Shown: in pieces, positions 8,645-16,951 of the stretch | Layout of the letters: the number at the start of each line of letters is the position of its first letter | How positions within the stretch are numbered: position 1 is the first letter of the stretch | Source of the DNA: Boseongicola sp. | Lineage (GTDB): Bacteria > Pseudomonadota > Alphaproteobacteria > Rhodobacterales > Rhodobacteraceae | Assembly: GCA_014075275.1 (NCBI GenBank) | Contig: CP046179.1 | Coordinates: 1,559,932-1,623,931, forward strand | Reading direction: 5' to 3' | Length of the DNA: 64,000 nt | Notes under the pieces: model-generated | Database searches by the model: none | The model's input: the letters and a program-made list of their open reading frames with translations, nothing else | Told to the model about the DNA's origin: nothing | Made by a program: the position numbers and the translations under genes

Positions 8645-9106
8645 CTACGCCTGCAAAACTGATGGCCAATTGGCATTGGCCGCGGAGATATGGCTGCGCT
8701 TCCTGACGCTCCACAATGCACGCACGGATTTCGAGAAATTCAAATACAACTTGTCCTCAAATACCGACCAGGCCGCCGGGTCTGTGGTCGCTGTATAGCC
8801 CTTTGAAACCGCATAGGCACAATATCCGCCATACAGCGGTGCATATTTATCTGGGTTGGCATCAAACATGCTCTTGTTCTCTGCTGAAGCAAACTGAACG
8901 GTTGCTCCATTCCACTCTGACGAAAATGCGGCATCGCCTTTTACGGGTTCTTCCATGGTGAAATATGCCACAGGGTCATACCCATTTATTGCGACTCCAC
9001 TGGTGGCAAAAACGGGTGGCTTGGCGGCAAAGGCGGTCGTTGGCAGTAATGTAACGGCAGGAATGGCGGCGGCCGTGGCAAGTATGAAAGAGCGGCGTGT
9101 CAACAT
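8645..9106 (-). CDS. YHS domain-containing protein with Tat-like signal
   Basis: 153 aa exported protein. The N-terminal LTRRSFILATAAA resembles a Tat signal (twin Arg) with cleavage after AFA. A single YHS-type domain follows (AINGYDPVAYF near residue 41, the alternating NPDKYAPLYGGYCAYAVSKG segment near 85-104, and a LYLNFSKSVRALW tail). YHS domains are associated with metal handling; the Cys in GGYCAYA is the likely ligand. Start supported by AAGGA upstream. Single gene followed by a terminator. Confidence 0.85.
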   Translation of the reverse strand: MLTRRSFILATAAAIPAVTLLPTTAFAAKPPVFATSGVAINGYDPVAYFTMEEPVKGDAAFSSEWNGATVQFASAENKSMFDANPDKYAPLYGGYCAYAVSKGYTATTDPAAWSVFEDKLYLNFSKSVRALWSVRKRSHISAANANWPSVLQA

Positions 9107-9226
9107 CAGGTCAAATCCTTGGTTCTATCTGTCTGCAAGGAAGATGGCGCGGTGATGGTTGTTGTGAAAGTGCCTTCGCGCCCATGTGATCCTGCGCCCT
9201 TCAGCCCGTGATAATTGTTACAAAAT

Positions 9227-9550
9227 CTAATCGAATATATCCAGAATATCGTCCAAAATGTCATCTGCAGCCTCTGCCGCACGCGACATGAAATAATCTC
9301 CAAGGCCACTTTGACGTCGCTTTTGTTTTTTTGGGGCCCTGTGTCCCTTGGTTTTTCGGCTTTTCTTGCGGATACGCGACGGAGGCACTAATTCACGATC
9401 TCCGCGCGTTTCTACTCTTAGCATTTTTAGCTCATGCAATGGTGCTCCACAGTTTGAGCATGCCAGTTCATGACGCGTTTTGCCCGTCAGTACCAGCGCA
9501 GCACGCGTCCCACAGTAACAACAAGTCGCAATTTTAGTCGGAGCTGGCAT
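9227..9550 (-). CDS. Small zinc-ribbon protein
   Basis: 107 aa, function unknown. The N-terminus has a four-Cys ribbon (CCYCGTRAAL ... ACSNCGAPLHELKM). A very basic middle (RIRKKSRKTKGHRAPKKQKR) and an acidic C-terminal helix (ADDILDDILDIFD) follow. The fold suggests nucleic-acid or ribosome contact. Start supported by AAAGGGAA. It begins 9 bp after the rlmB stop on the same strand, so it is probably in the rlmB transcript. Confidence 0.8.
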   Translation of the reverse strand: MPAPTKIATCCYCGTRAALVLTGKTRHELACSNCGAPLHELKMLRVETRGDRELVPPSRIRKKSRKTKGHRAPKKQKRRQSGLGDYFMSRAAEAADDILDDILDIFD

Positions 9551-9559
9551 GAATTCCCT

Positions 9560-10336
9560 TTAGCGGCGCTGTGCAGCATACAAGGAGACCGCAGCAGCAT
9601 TTGAAACGTTCAGCGACCCAAACTGACCGGCAAACGGGATTCTGGCCAAAATATCGCAAGTCTCTTTGGTTTTGTCGCGCAGACCAGGCCCTTCTGCTCC
9701 CAACACTAGCGCAAGTGGCCGGCCTCCTGCGGAGGACAATGCAGCGTCCAGAGTTTGCTCTGCTTCACCGTCCAAGCCCACAAGCACAAACCCGGCCTGA
9801 CCAAGCGCAACCATGGTTGACGCCAGATTACGCACTCGAAGGTAGGGCTGCCGCTCAAGCGCCCCCGACGCGGTTTTGGCCAGAGCTCCGGTTTCCGGCG
9901 CAGCGTGACGTGCCGTCGCAATCACGGCCCTAGCACCAAAGACTTCAGCTGAGCGTAAGATGGCACCGACATTATGGGGATCCGTCACCCGATCCAGACA
10001 CAAAACAATGCCGCTCGGCCCAACGTCGGCCAGAAGATCGATTTCATTTCCCCAGTTCAGTGTCTTAACTTCCAACGCCGCGCCCTGATGCACAGTTCCC
10101 GCTTCGAACTTCACCGGAAACTTTCGAGGGTCAGCCACCTCAGGCTCCAACCCACCCGCAACGATCGCATCTCCTAGTCGGTCTGCGGCATTGCGGGTCA
10201 CAACCAGACGAACCTTTTCCCGCGCAGGGTTCAGAAGTGCATCGCGAACCGCGTGAAGACCGAACAACCAAATAGTCTCGGACGCTGCCACGCGGCGCGC
10301 TTTTTCCTTTTCGATGACCCACGGTGGCTTCTTCAT
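9560..10336 (-). CDS. rlmB: 23S rRNA (guanosine-2'-O-)-methyltransferase RlmB (TrmH family)
   Basis: SPOUT-class methyltransferase predicted to 2'-O-methylate 23S rRNA G2251. 258 aa: an N-terminal substrate-binding domain (IWLFGLHAVRDALLNP near residue 23) and a C-terminal knotted domain with LDRVTDPHNVGAILRSAEVF near 112, LALVLGAEGPGLRDKT near 207 and IPFAGQFGSLNVSNAAAVSLY near 233. These are the three SpoU motifs. It is divergent from tRNA-Tyr and upstream of the zinc-ribbon gene. A tRNA-specific TrmH role is less likely given the RlmB-type N-domain. Confidence 0.92.
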   Translation of the reverse strand: MKKPPWVIEKEKARRVAASETIWLFGLHAVRDALLNPAREKVRLVVTRNAADRLGDAIVAGGLEPEVADPRKFPVKFEAGTVHQGAALEVKTLNWGNEIDLLADVGPSGIVLCLDRVTDPHNVGAILRSAEVFGARAVIATARHAAPETGALAKTASGALERQPYLRVRNLASTMVALGQAGFVLVGLDGEAEQTLDAALSSAGGRPLALVLGAEGPGLRDKTKETCDILARIPFAGQFGSLNVSNAAAVSLYAAQRR

Positions 10337-10482
10337 AGCGACTGCTCCTGAACTTCTGAGCAGTCTTGAAGCGGCAGGCCCCGGAAAACAAGCCTGAAGC
10401 GCCGCTAGAGCGACAGGATTGCACCGTTATGGCTACGCGTTTTTTATGTTGACCAACCGCTGGCACAGGGATATCTGACCGC

Positions 10483-10504
10483 GCGGACCAGACGTCTGGT
10501 CCGC
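10483..10504. other. 22-bp perfect palindrome next to tRNA-Tyr
   Basis: GCGGACCAGAC followed directly by its exact reverse complement, ending 3 bp before the tRNA-Tyr 5' end. It could be a hairpin in the tRNA leader, a regulator site, or a recombination-related site, since a decayed serine recombinase gene lies just beyond the tRNA. Which of these applies is not decidable from sequence. Confidence 0.6.
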
Positions 10505-10507
10505 AGT

Positions 10508-10591
10508 GGGCGACAGGCCGCAAGGTGTGGCAGGGGACTGTAACTCCCTCGCGGAGACGCACGCCTGGTTCGATTCCAGGGTCGCCCACCA
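10508..10591 (+). tRNA. tRNA-Tyr (anticodon GTA)
   Basis: Type II tRNA with acceptor stem GGGCGAC / GTCGCCC, discriminator A and encoded CCA. The anticodon stem GGGGA / TCCCT carries loop CTGTAAC (anticodon GTA). The long variable arm has a GCG-GAGA-CGC stem. The T arm is CCTGG-TTCGATT-CCAGG. It marks the left edge of a disturbed segment containing recombinase and IS remnants. Confidence 0.96.
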
Positions 10592-10777
10592 TTTAATCTC
10601 TGTAAAACTGACGATATTGCGCACGTGCGAAATAGTGATTATATTTCCGTGAGTTAGCGGGGTGTGGGGCGCCTGAAACCTCATGAATCATCTCTGATAT
10701 CAGCGCTTTCGGCGTTGTTTTAGGGAATGTCTCAGCGAGCCATTTACGCGTTAGGTCTTGAATTGGTCAATACGAAC

Positions 10778-11980
10778 TCAAAGTTGCGCAAATCCAAGGA
10801 CGCGACGCTGCTCAGCCCAATCCAAAGGCAGATCGGGGAGTGCGCGTGGTGTTTTCGCGTTGAGAGTGGATCGCTGGCGACCTTCCAGAATAGCGGTTGA
10901 GATGTCTGGCGCTAGTCAGGCCAGCGGTAGAATGCGGCTGACAGAACCACTGCGCAGACCCTCGCATTCCGTGATCTGCTGAATCGACGACGCCCTTCCC
11001 TCCAAGAGTTCTCGGGCCCATCGTTTTGCATCGGCGACAAGTCCAATGAGATCCTGATCTTGCTGCGGGGAATTTTCGGCTGCAATGATGATCGGCTTGG
11101 CGCAGCCACTCTGACGTTTTTGGAACGGGATCTCGAAGGTTGCGGGTATTGGAGTATGAGCAGCATCAGGTTCTGCGAGCGCCGCGAGGTTCAGCGAGAC
11201 GATTAACCGATCTCGTTGCGCGTCGATCCGATCCATAATGCTCAGGAAGTTTTGCGCCAGAACATCGCCCTCTGTTGCATCCGATGCCAATCGAAGCCTT
11301 TTAATTGCCTGTAAGATTTCGGCCAAACTTCCTTCGCTCTCGTGGCTGCTGACTTGATTAGACAACCAGCGCTTATCGGCCAGCCGCTCTTTCAGCGCAT
11401 TCATCACAACTCGCTCGATCTCCTTCGCAGACAAGCGCTCAATCTCTGTTTTGTCTTCCGAACCGGACGCTGTGGTTGTGTAATACCAGTATCGCTTCGT
11501 CCGGACTGCGCCATCAGTGAGGATTGACTTACTGGCGTAAGTCGTTCGCATCGCTCGACCTTTGGCATCAAACAGAACCCCAACCAGAAGACGCTTCGCT
11601 GGCCGTCGAACCGCATTGATTGTCTTGCCGCCATGATCCGCCAATTGGGTTTGAACCAACTTCCAAGTGGCCTCATCGATGACTGCCTCATGCAACCCTT
11701 CGTGCATCTCCTCCTTGTGACGAACCTTGCCGATTTAAATTGGGTTGCGCAGAATGTTGTAGAGCGCACTGCGCGAGAAGAATGTACCGCCACTAACCTT
11801 TCCAAGCCGATTGGTTCGTTGTTTGCTGACGTTCCCCAACGCATCCAGCCGCGCGGACAATTGGCGTACCGATCCCGAGGACAGGTATTCAGCAAAGATG
11901 GTCCGGATGGCAGCAGCTTCATCCACATTCACCACAAGCTCTTTGTCGATCACATCGTACCCCAGCGGAACACTGTCCGT
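10778..11980 (-). pseudogene. Large serine recombinase, decayed remnant
   Basis: Only the recombinase domain and C-terminal part of a phage/ICE-type serine integrase remain. Recognisable pieces in one frame are VPLGYDVIDKELVVN, FFSRSALYNILRNPI, then IGKVRHKEEMHEGLHEAVID, ITECEGLRSGSVSRI, LAPDISTAILEGRQ and LPLDWAEQRRVLGF. Two in-frame stops interrupt it: TAA at 11735-11737 (where NPIYIGK is expected) and TGA at 10916-10918. The N-terminal catalytic Ser domain is missing; homology stops near 11975, just before the IS3-family element. Certainly non-functional as an integrase. Position beside tRNA-Tyr suggests remains of an integrated element. Confidence 0.85.
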
Positions 11981-12047
11981 CGTCAGGGTTTTGGGAACCA
12001 AGAGTTGCTTAAACAAGTAAAGAGTTTGGCTCGTCTGGTTGATGTTA

Positions 12048-13028
12048 TTATGCGGCGCGCTGTCTGTGATGCAAGCGCCGCGCTTCGAGCGTCTTTCGTT
12101 TGATCCTTTCCCGTTGTCTTAGAATGGCTTTGTCACGCCCGAAGTAGACGTCGGCGGGTGTGACGTTGTTCAGGCTCTCGTGGTAGCGCTTGTGATTGTA
12201 GTGATCGACGAAGGCTTCGATCTGAGTTTCGAGGTCTCCCGGAAGGAAGTAGTTCTCCAATAGGATGCGGTTCTTCAGGGTTTGATGCCACCTCTCGATC
12301 TTGCCCTGTGTCTGGGGATGATATGGTGCGCCCCGAGAATGCTTCATGCCTTTGTCCTGCAGCCATTCAGCCAGATCGCCAGAGACGTAACTGGACCCGT
12401 TGTCGCTGAGGAGGCGGGGTTTGTGGATGACGTGAACCTGATCGCACCCTGATGCTTGTAGCGCCAAATCCAGGGTGTCCGTCACGTCCTCTGCCCGCAT
12501 GTTCGTGCAGAGTTTCCACGAGATGATGTAGCGGCTGTAGTCGTCCAGGATTGTGCTGAGATAGAACCAGCCCCAGCCAAGCACTTTGAGATAGGTGAAG
12601 TCGGTTTGCCAAAGCTGGTTGATCGCAGTGGTCTTGTCTTTGAACTCGTTTGCCGCCTTGAGCACGATAAAGGCCGGGCTGGTGATCAGATCGTGGGCCT
12701 TCAGGGCCCGATAGACTGAAGATTCCGAGACGAAGTAGCGCTCCCGATCCGTGAACGTCACTGCCAGTTCGCGCGGCGACAGCTCCGTCTCCTGCAGCGC
12801 CAGCTTGACGACCTTGCGCCGGACTTCGTCGGGGATGCGGTTCCAGACATGTCTGGGCTTAGGCGCTTGATCCACAAGGCCAGCGTCGCCGCGCTGCCGA
12901 TACCGATCATACCAACGGTAAAATGTGGTGCGGGGGATGCCCAGCTTTGCCAATGTTCGACGAGCAGACAAATGCGACCCCTCAACAAGCCGGATGATCT
13001 CCAACTTCTCAGATGCAGCATACCTCAT
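12048..13028 (-). CDS. IS3-family transposase OrfB
   Basis: Catalytic part of the IS3-type transposase, 326 aa from MRYAASEKLEIIR. An N-terminal HTH (LGIPRTTFYRWYDRY) is followed by the rve integrase core. DDE residues: Asp in LWQTDFTYLKV, Asp in LLSDNGSSYVS and Glu in GKIERWHQTLKNR. The ATG overlaps the orfA TGA (ATGA), but in this family the active product is normally an OrfAB fusion made by -1 frameshifting, and the frame is open upstream through the slippery tract. No internal stop, so the element may still be active. Confidence 0.92.
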   Translation of the reverse strand: MRYAASEKLEIIRLVEGSHLSARRTLAKLGIPRTTFYRWYDRYRQRGDAGLVDQAPKPRHVWNRIPDEVRRKVVKLALQETELSPRELAVTFTDRERYFVSESSVYRALKAHDLITSPAFIVLKAANEFKDKTTAINQLWQTDFTYLKVLGWGWFYLSTILDDYSRYIISWKLCTNMRAEDVTDTLDLALQASGCDQVHVIHKPRLLSDNGSSYVSGDLAEWLQDKGMKHSRGAPYHPQTQGKIERWHQTLKNRILLENYFLPGDLETQIEAFVDHYNHKRYHESLNNVTPADVYFGRDKAILRQRERIKRKTLEARRLHHRQRAA

Positions 13029-13399
13029 TCTTGGTCGCCCCCACCGCCGGTCATGCTTTTTTTGAGAAGACGCAGTTCCAGTGTTTGCTCGGCAACGACC
13101 TCCTTCAGGTCTCGGGCTTCGCGGCGCAGGTCCTTGACTTCGTCGGTCGTAGCCGCACGCGCCGTATCTCCAGCAAGCCGCCGTTTGCCAGCTTCCATGA
13201 AGTCCTTGGACCATTTGTAGTAGATACCTTGAGATATTCCCTCACGACGGCACAACTCAGCAATGCTGTCTTCGCCACGCAAGCCATCCAGCACGATCCG
13301 GATCTTCTCTTCTGACGAATACTGTTTGCGCGTCACGCGCTTGATCTCTTTGACGATCTTCTCGCCGGGGCTCCTGCGAATTCCAGTTGTCTGTCTCAT
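13025..13399 (-). CDS. IS3-family transposase OrfA
   Basis: 124 aa DNA-binding part of the transposase. An HTH (SIAELCRREGISQGIYYKWSKDF is the core region) is followed by a leucine-zipper-like coiled coil (EVKDLRREARDLKEVV, LELRLLKKS) for dimerisation. Start MRQTTGIRRS at 13399. Its 3' end contains the A7 frameshift site leading into the orfB frame. Ordinary length for the family. Confidence 0.92.
   Translation of the reverse strand: MRQTTGIRRSPGEKIVKEIKRVTRKQYSSEEKIRIVLDGLRGEDSIAELCRREGISQGIYYKWSKDFMEAGKRRLAGDTARAATTDEVKDLRREARDLKEVVAEQTLELRLLKKSMTGGGGDQE
13057..13063 (-). other. Programmed -1 frameshift slippery tract (A7G on minus strand)
   Basis: On the minus strand CTC-AAA-AAA-AGC reads Leu-Lys-Lys-Ser in OrfA; slipping back one base reads AAA-AAG-CAT into the frame that leads without a stop to orfB. 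This is the standard IS3-family arrangement for producing the OrfAB transposase. Confidence 0.8.
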
Positions 13400-13446
13400 G
13401 TCCCACTCCTCAGTGGTTACGATGAGCCAACAAAACTCTCTTATCA

Positions 13447-13885
13447 AATTAACCTAATTGGACCCATAGGCGCTGACTTCAGACACATCGCTGGCTTCAC
13501 GTTCTACGTCAGTTGCTATCAGGCTGAGATTATCCGGGGCGGGATTATGAGTCTTCCTGCAGGGCAAGACGAAGCTGCCAAGGCCCTTGGATTGAACTTT
13601 ATCCAAAGGATGAGCCGCATTATTCTGCCACAGGCATTCAAGGTAACTCTGCCATCGACAATCAATCAAATCGTCATAATTTTCCTTGAAACGCCGCTTA
13701 TCGTCATAATCGGGTTTTTCGAAGTATTGGCCTCTGGCGCTGCCGCTTTTGGGACCGCCGAGTGGGGTATCGCAGCCGAAGAAGTCTATATATTCATTGG
13801 CATCATATTCTTCGTGTTCTCGCTAAGTCTCTCGCGCTATGGCGCCAGTCTAGAAGCTCGGCTCGCCCGGTCAGATCAACGCTAG
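13447..13885 (+). pseudogene. Polar amino-acid ABC transporter permease, 3' fragment
   Basis: C-terminal part of a HisM/AapM-type permease. Readable from about 13460: GFTFYVSCYQAEIIRGGIM, then PAGQDEAAKALGLNF, the EAA-loop region contacting the ATPase, and RIILPQAFKVTLPSTINQIV with two membrane helices, ending at a TAG at 13883-13885. The N-terminal half is missing at the IS3 junction. No ATPase, binding protein or partner permease is nearby, so it is a remnant. An internal ATG at 13547 could give a 112-residue peptide, but that would lack the first helices. Confidence 0.8.
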
Positions 13886-13964
13886 CTGCCAGAGTTCTCA
13901 ACCGTGAGGTGCACAGTGTGTGTTTAATTGGACTAGGCCCTGAAACCACAGAGGGGCCGCTTTC

Positions 13965-14744
13965 ATGACACCAACGTCCACTATCAATCGCGACAAGACG
14001 CTCACGAAAGGGATCATGATCGCGGAGTATCTCGTGGACGTTGGAGCGCCCAAAGGCGTGACCGAGATTGCCAGGAACCTAAAGCTGTCAAAGTCAAACA
14101 CGTTCCGCATTTTACAGACGCTTGTAGATATGGGGTATGTGAAACACGATCAAAGCAGGCTGTATTCAGCGACGGCCCGGTTCTGGCAAATTGGTTGCCG
14201 GTGGGCCGATAGTCTCGACGTTCGCTCGCAGGCTGCAAGCGATATGCTATTGCTTTCTCGCAGTACTGACGCGTCAGTCTATTTGGCGGTGCGCGAAGGC
14301 ATTAATGTGGTTTACATAGATAAGCTTGAAGGCCGAATTCCGGTTCCATCGTGGAATTCAGTTGGAGGTATTGCACCTATCCACTGCGTTGCAGTGGGAA
14401 AAGCGCTGCTTGCAGCAGATTTCGATAACATCCGTGGTATGATAGTCGAACCCCTCCCTAGATATACAACACAAACACTGACCACTTTGGCCGAGCTCGA
14501 ACGCGATGTCTTTGGCACTCAAAAACGCGGGTATGCGCGCGACCGTTGCGAATTCAGAGAGCAAACCCTAAGCGTCGCTGCCGCCATCACGGATAGGCAA
14601 GGCAACTCAATTGCGGCAATAGGTGTTTCTACGCCTGCCAAACAGTTCTCAAATTTAACAGAAAGTGAAATTGGGAGGCTGACCGTCAACGCAGCGCGCT
14701 CGATTGCGGCCAAGCTAACTGTCAACTTTGTTGGGAACCCATAG
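13965..14744 (+). CDS. IclR-family transcriptional regulator
   Basis: 259 aa. The N-terminal winged HTH (GVTEIARNLKLSKSNTFRIL near residue 33, and LVDMGYVKHD) is followed by the IclR ligand-binding domain (VYLAVREGINVVYIDKLEG; GGIAPIHCVAVGKALLA; GYARDRCEFREQTLSVAAAI; AIGVSTPA). It follows the truncated amino-acid permease by about 80 bp, which suggests the two once belonged to one catabolic locus. The effector is unknown. Confidence 0.92.
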   Translation: MTPTSTINRDKTLTKGIMIAEYLVDVGAPKGVTEIARNLKLSKSNTFRILQTLVDMGYVKHDQSRLYSATARFWQIGCRWADSLDVRSQAASDMLLLSRSTDASVYLAVREGINVVYIDKLEGRIPVPSWNSVGGIAPIHCVAVGKALLAADFDNIRGMIVEPLPRYTTQTLTTLAELERDVFGTQKRGYARDRCEFREQTLSVAAAITDRQGNSIAAIGVSTPAKQFSNLTESEIGRLTVNAARSIAAKLTVNFVGNP

Positions 14745-15050
14745 TCACTTTTTGAGCGTGGGATTCCAAAGTACTTGAGATTGAATTTCGGGCGCTGTGT
14801 TTAGCTGACTAGTCCCGTATACTATTTCGATCCCATAATATGGATTATTTTCGGCGACTTTATTTCATCCGACTTGAAGCGCCGCGCCGCAGAAACTGCA
14901 AGTTCAGTCGAACGGCAGCTAAGGCCTGTTCGAAACATCGGCTCATCGCGTACATTAGCCTGAACAGTGCGACAAGACAGGACAGCGATGTGCTCAAAGT
15001 TGTCTCTCGTCATGTAGCGATAAACCGAGATAATTGCGACCATCACGGTG
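14745..15050. other. Intergenic, nothing recognised
   Basis: About 300 bp between the convergent IclR and AraC genes. No supported gene, RNA or convincing terminator. The open frames here have no family similarity and unfavourable codon use. Confidence 0.5.
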
Positions 15051-15995
15051 TTAGCTATCAGGCGAACGAAAGGCGCGGGGTGATTGTCCACAGAATTCGG
15101 TGAATGCCCTCGTAAAGGCGCTTCGGCTTTGAAACCCAAGTCTTTGAGCAATCTTTTTGACTGGTTCATTCCCGTCGAGCAACATTTGACTGGCTCGCGC
15201 CATACGCAGTTCTCGCAGAAATGACATTGGCGCCTGACCATAGGCGTTGCTGAACTGTTCCGCGAAACGCGACCGGCTCATACCCGCGAATTCAGCTAAC
15301 CTTTCAAGTGAATGCTTTCTCCCGGGATCATCCAACATTGCCCGCAAAGCCTGCCACAGATTTGGATCGGCCAATCCGGTCAACCAGATAAGTGCAGGGT
15401 CTCCGGCCTCGAGGCGTTTGCGCAATATCTCGAAAACGCACTGCAAAAGCATAAGACGCACCATAGCTTGGCTTCCGGTGCGACGTCCTGTGACTTCATC
15501 AATGATGCCCAGCACTGCCCGCTCCGCTATCGAGGACTTTTCGACGTCTAAAAAAAGTGGTGAACGCAACAAATTGACCAGACCGTTGATATTGCGAATA
15601 CCTAAGGTAACTGCGCCGCACAGTACAATCATTTTTCCGTTGCCTTCGCCTTTGGCAACCAAGCGCTCCAGCTCCAAGTCAGACGTGACATCGATTCTTG
15701 CGCTGGCATCAGATAGGCCATCATTCACCAAGCTGTGCCGGCTCCCGGCGGGCACTAAGACAACCCGTCCCGAACGCAGCGCGACATCGGCCATGGCGTG
15801 GATCTTCAGCTTTCCGGTTCCAGCCAGGACGTAATGCCATACGGCCTCGGGTCGTTTTCCCAAGTTCAGATCGCAGGCACCTTCCAGCGAACAGACCGCA
15901 AATGGTTCTGCCTGGATATCCAGTTCACTCAAAACGTGATTGTGAGGTTTCAGCATGTTCGCAATCTGGCACGTTTGGATGTTTGGGTGCATCAC
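15051..15995 (-). CDS. AraC-family regulator with cupin sensor domain
   Basis: 314 aa. The N-terminal cupin-like (AraC cupin_6 type) domain has VWHYVLAGTGKLKIHA and SGRVVLVPAGSRHSLV. The C-terminal double HTH shows RLAEFAGMSRSRFAEQFSNA and KKIAQRLGFQSRSAFTRAF, ending in CGQSPRAFR. Divergent from the isochorismatase-like gene with a 95 bp shared upstream region, so it is the likely regulator of that pair. The effector is unknown. Confidence 0.9.
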   Translation of the reverse strand: MMHPNIQTCQIANMLKPHNHVLSELDIQAEPFAVCSLEGACDLNLGKRPEAVWHYVLAGTGKLKIHAMADVALRSGRVVLVPAGSRHSLVNDGLSDASARIDVTSDLELERLVAKGEGNGKMIVLCGAVTLGIRNINGLVNLLRSPLFLDVEKSSIAERAVLGIIDEVTGRRTGSQAMVRLMLLQCVFEILRKRLEAGDPALIWLTGLADPNLWQALRAMLDDPGRKHSLERLAEFAGMSRSRFAEQFSNAYGQAPMSFLRELRMARASQMLLDGNEPVKKIAQRLGFQSRSAFTRAFTEFCGQSPRAFRSPDS

Positions 15996-16090
15996 AAAAC
16001 CGTGAGCGCAGTAAATGTTACATCTTCAGGACGAAAAGGCACAAGACCCATGTCTAACCTTGGTGACCACTTAACCAAAGGAGGGAAGAT

Positions 16091-16906
16091 ATGTGTAATA
16101 ACCACAGTCCTGACGACAACCCGAAATTCACCCGACGGCAGGCCATTGCAGGGACCGCCGCAGTTGGTGCAACAGCCGCTGCAACCATCGCTGGCTCGGC
16201 CGCGCAGGCACAGGATAATCCCTATGCAGATCCGGCCAATCCCGCGCTGCCCGCGAGCGATATGGTAATAGATAAATCGCGGGTTGCGCTTGTAATCACC
16301 GATCCGCAGAACGATTTTCTCAGTCCGGAAGGCGTAACTTGGGGTGTTGTTGGCGCCAGTGTCGAAAGTAACAATACCGTTGCCAATATCGAAAGCCTTT
16401 TCAAGGCGGCTAAGGCGGCGGACATTACTGTCGCAGTCTCGCCCCACTACTACTATCCGACTGACAAGGGCTGGAAATTTGAAGGCGCTCTCGAAAAACT
16501 GATGCACAAGATTGGCATGTTCGATCGCGCAGATCCGTTAAGCCTTGAAGGGTTCGAAGGTTCAGGCGCCGATTTCCTGGAGCAATACAAACCCTATATC
16601 CATGACGGTAAAACGATCGTTTCCTCACCCCACAAACTCTACGGCCCAGAGCACAACGACCTTGCTCTGCAGCTGCGCAAGAACGGTATTGATCAGGTGA
16701 TCCTGGCTGGAATGTCGGCAAACCTGTGTACCGAAAGCCATCTTCGCGAATTACTGGAGCAGGGTTTCGAAGTGGCAGTTGTCAAAGACGGAACGGCAGC
16801 TGCGATGCTTCCGGAAGGCGACGGCTACCTCGCTGCACTAACCAACTTCCGCTACATCGCCAACGCGCTTTGGACAACGGATGAAGTGGTTTCGATGCTG
16901 AGCTGA
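16091..16906 (+). CDS. Tat-exported isochorismatase-like cysteine hydrolase
   Basis: 271 aa. The N-terminal Tat signal (FTRRQAIAGTAAVGA ... AQAQ, about 42 residues) is followed by an isochorismatase-fold domain. The triad is visible: Asp in ITDPQNDFL, Lys in SSPHKLYGPEHN and Cys in SANLCTESHLRELLE. Family members hydrolyse amides or small C-N compounds; the substrate is unknown. A perfect AAGGAGG ribosome site precedes the ATG. Export to the periplasm is unusual for this mostly cytosolic family. It is divergent from an AraC regulator and 45 bp upstream of a second secreted-protein gene, forming a likely two-gene operon. Confidence 0.9.
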   Translation: MCNNHSPDDNPKFTRRQAIAGTAAVGATAAATIAGSAAQAQDNPYADPANPALPASDMVIDKSRVALVITDPQNDFLSPEGVTWGVVGASVESNNTVANIESLFKAAKAADITVAVSPHYYYPTDKGWKFEGALEKLMHKIGMFDRADPLSLEGFEGSGADFLEQYKPYIHDGKTIVSSPHKLYGPEHNDLALQLRKNGIDQVILAGMSANLCTESHLRELLEQGFEVAVVKDGTAAAMLPEGDGYLAALTNFRYIANALWTTDEVVSMLS

Positions 16907-16951
16907 TGCACGCATCTGAGATGAATTAACAAAACTACGGAGTAAGATACT

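Larger units (their letters stand above)
12017..13446 (-). mobile_element. IS3-family insertion sequence (about 1.4 kb)
   Basis: Carries orfA and orfB on the minus strand with a slippery A7 tract. The ends are approximate: the best imperfect inverted-repeat pair is GTAAAGAGTTTGGCTCGTC at the left and TGATAAGAGAGTTTTG (then TTGGCTCATC) read inward from 13446. No clear target duplication was found. The left flank is a recombinase fragment and the right flank an ABC permease fragment, both lacking their N-terminal parts, which points to an IS-associated deletion or rearrangement rather than a simple insertion. Confidence 0.8.

Noticed and set aside
8347-8706. 119-codon plus-strand frame after hisE
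   Set aside because: It overlaps hisE, runs through a minus-strand terminator and into the YHS gene, and has no family similarity or ribosome site.
14822-15241. 139-codon minus-strand frame overlapping the AraC gene
   Set aside because: It overlaps the AraC C-terminus in another frame and has no recognisable domain; a shadow.
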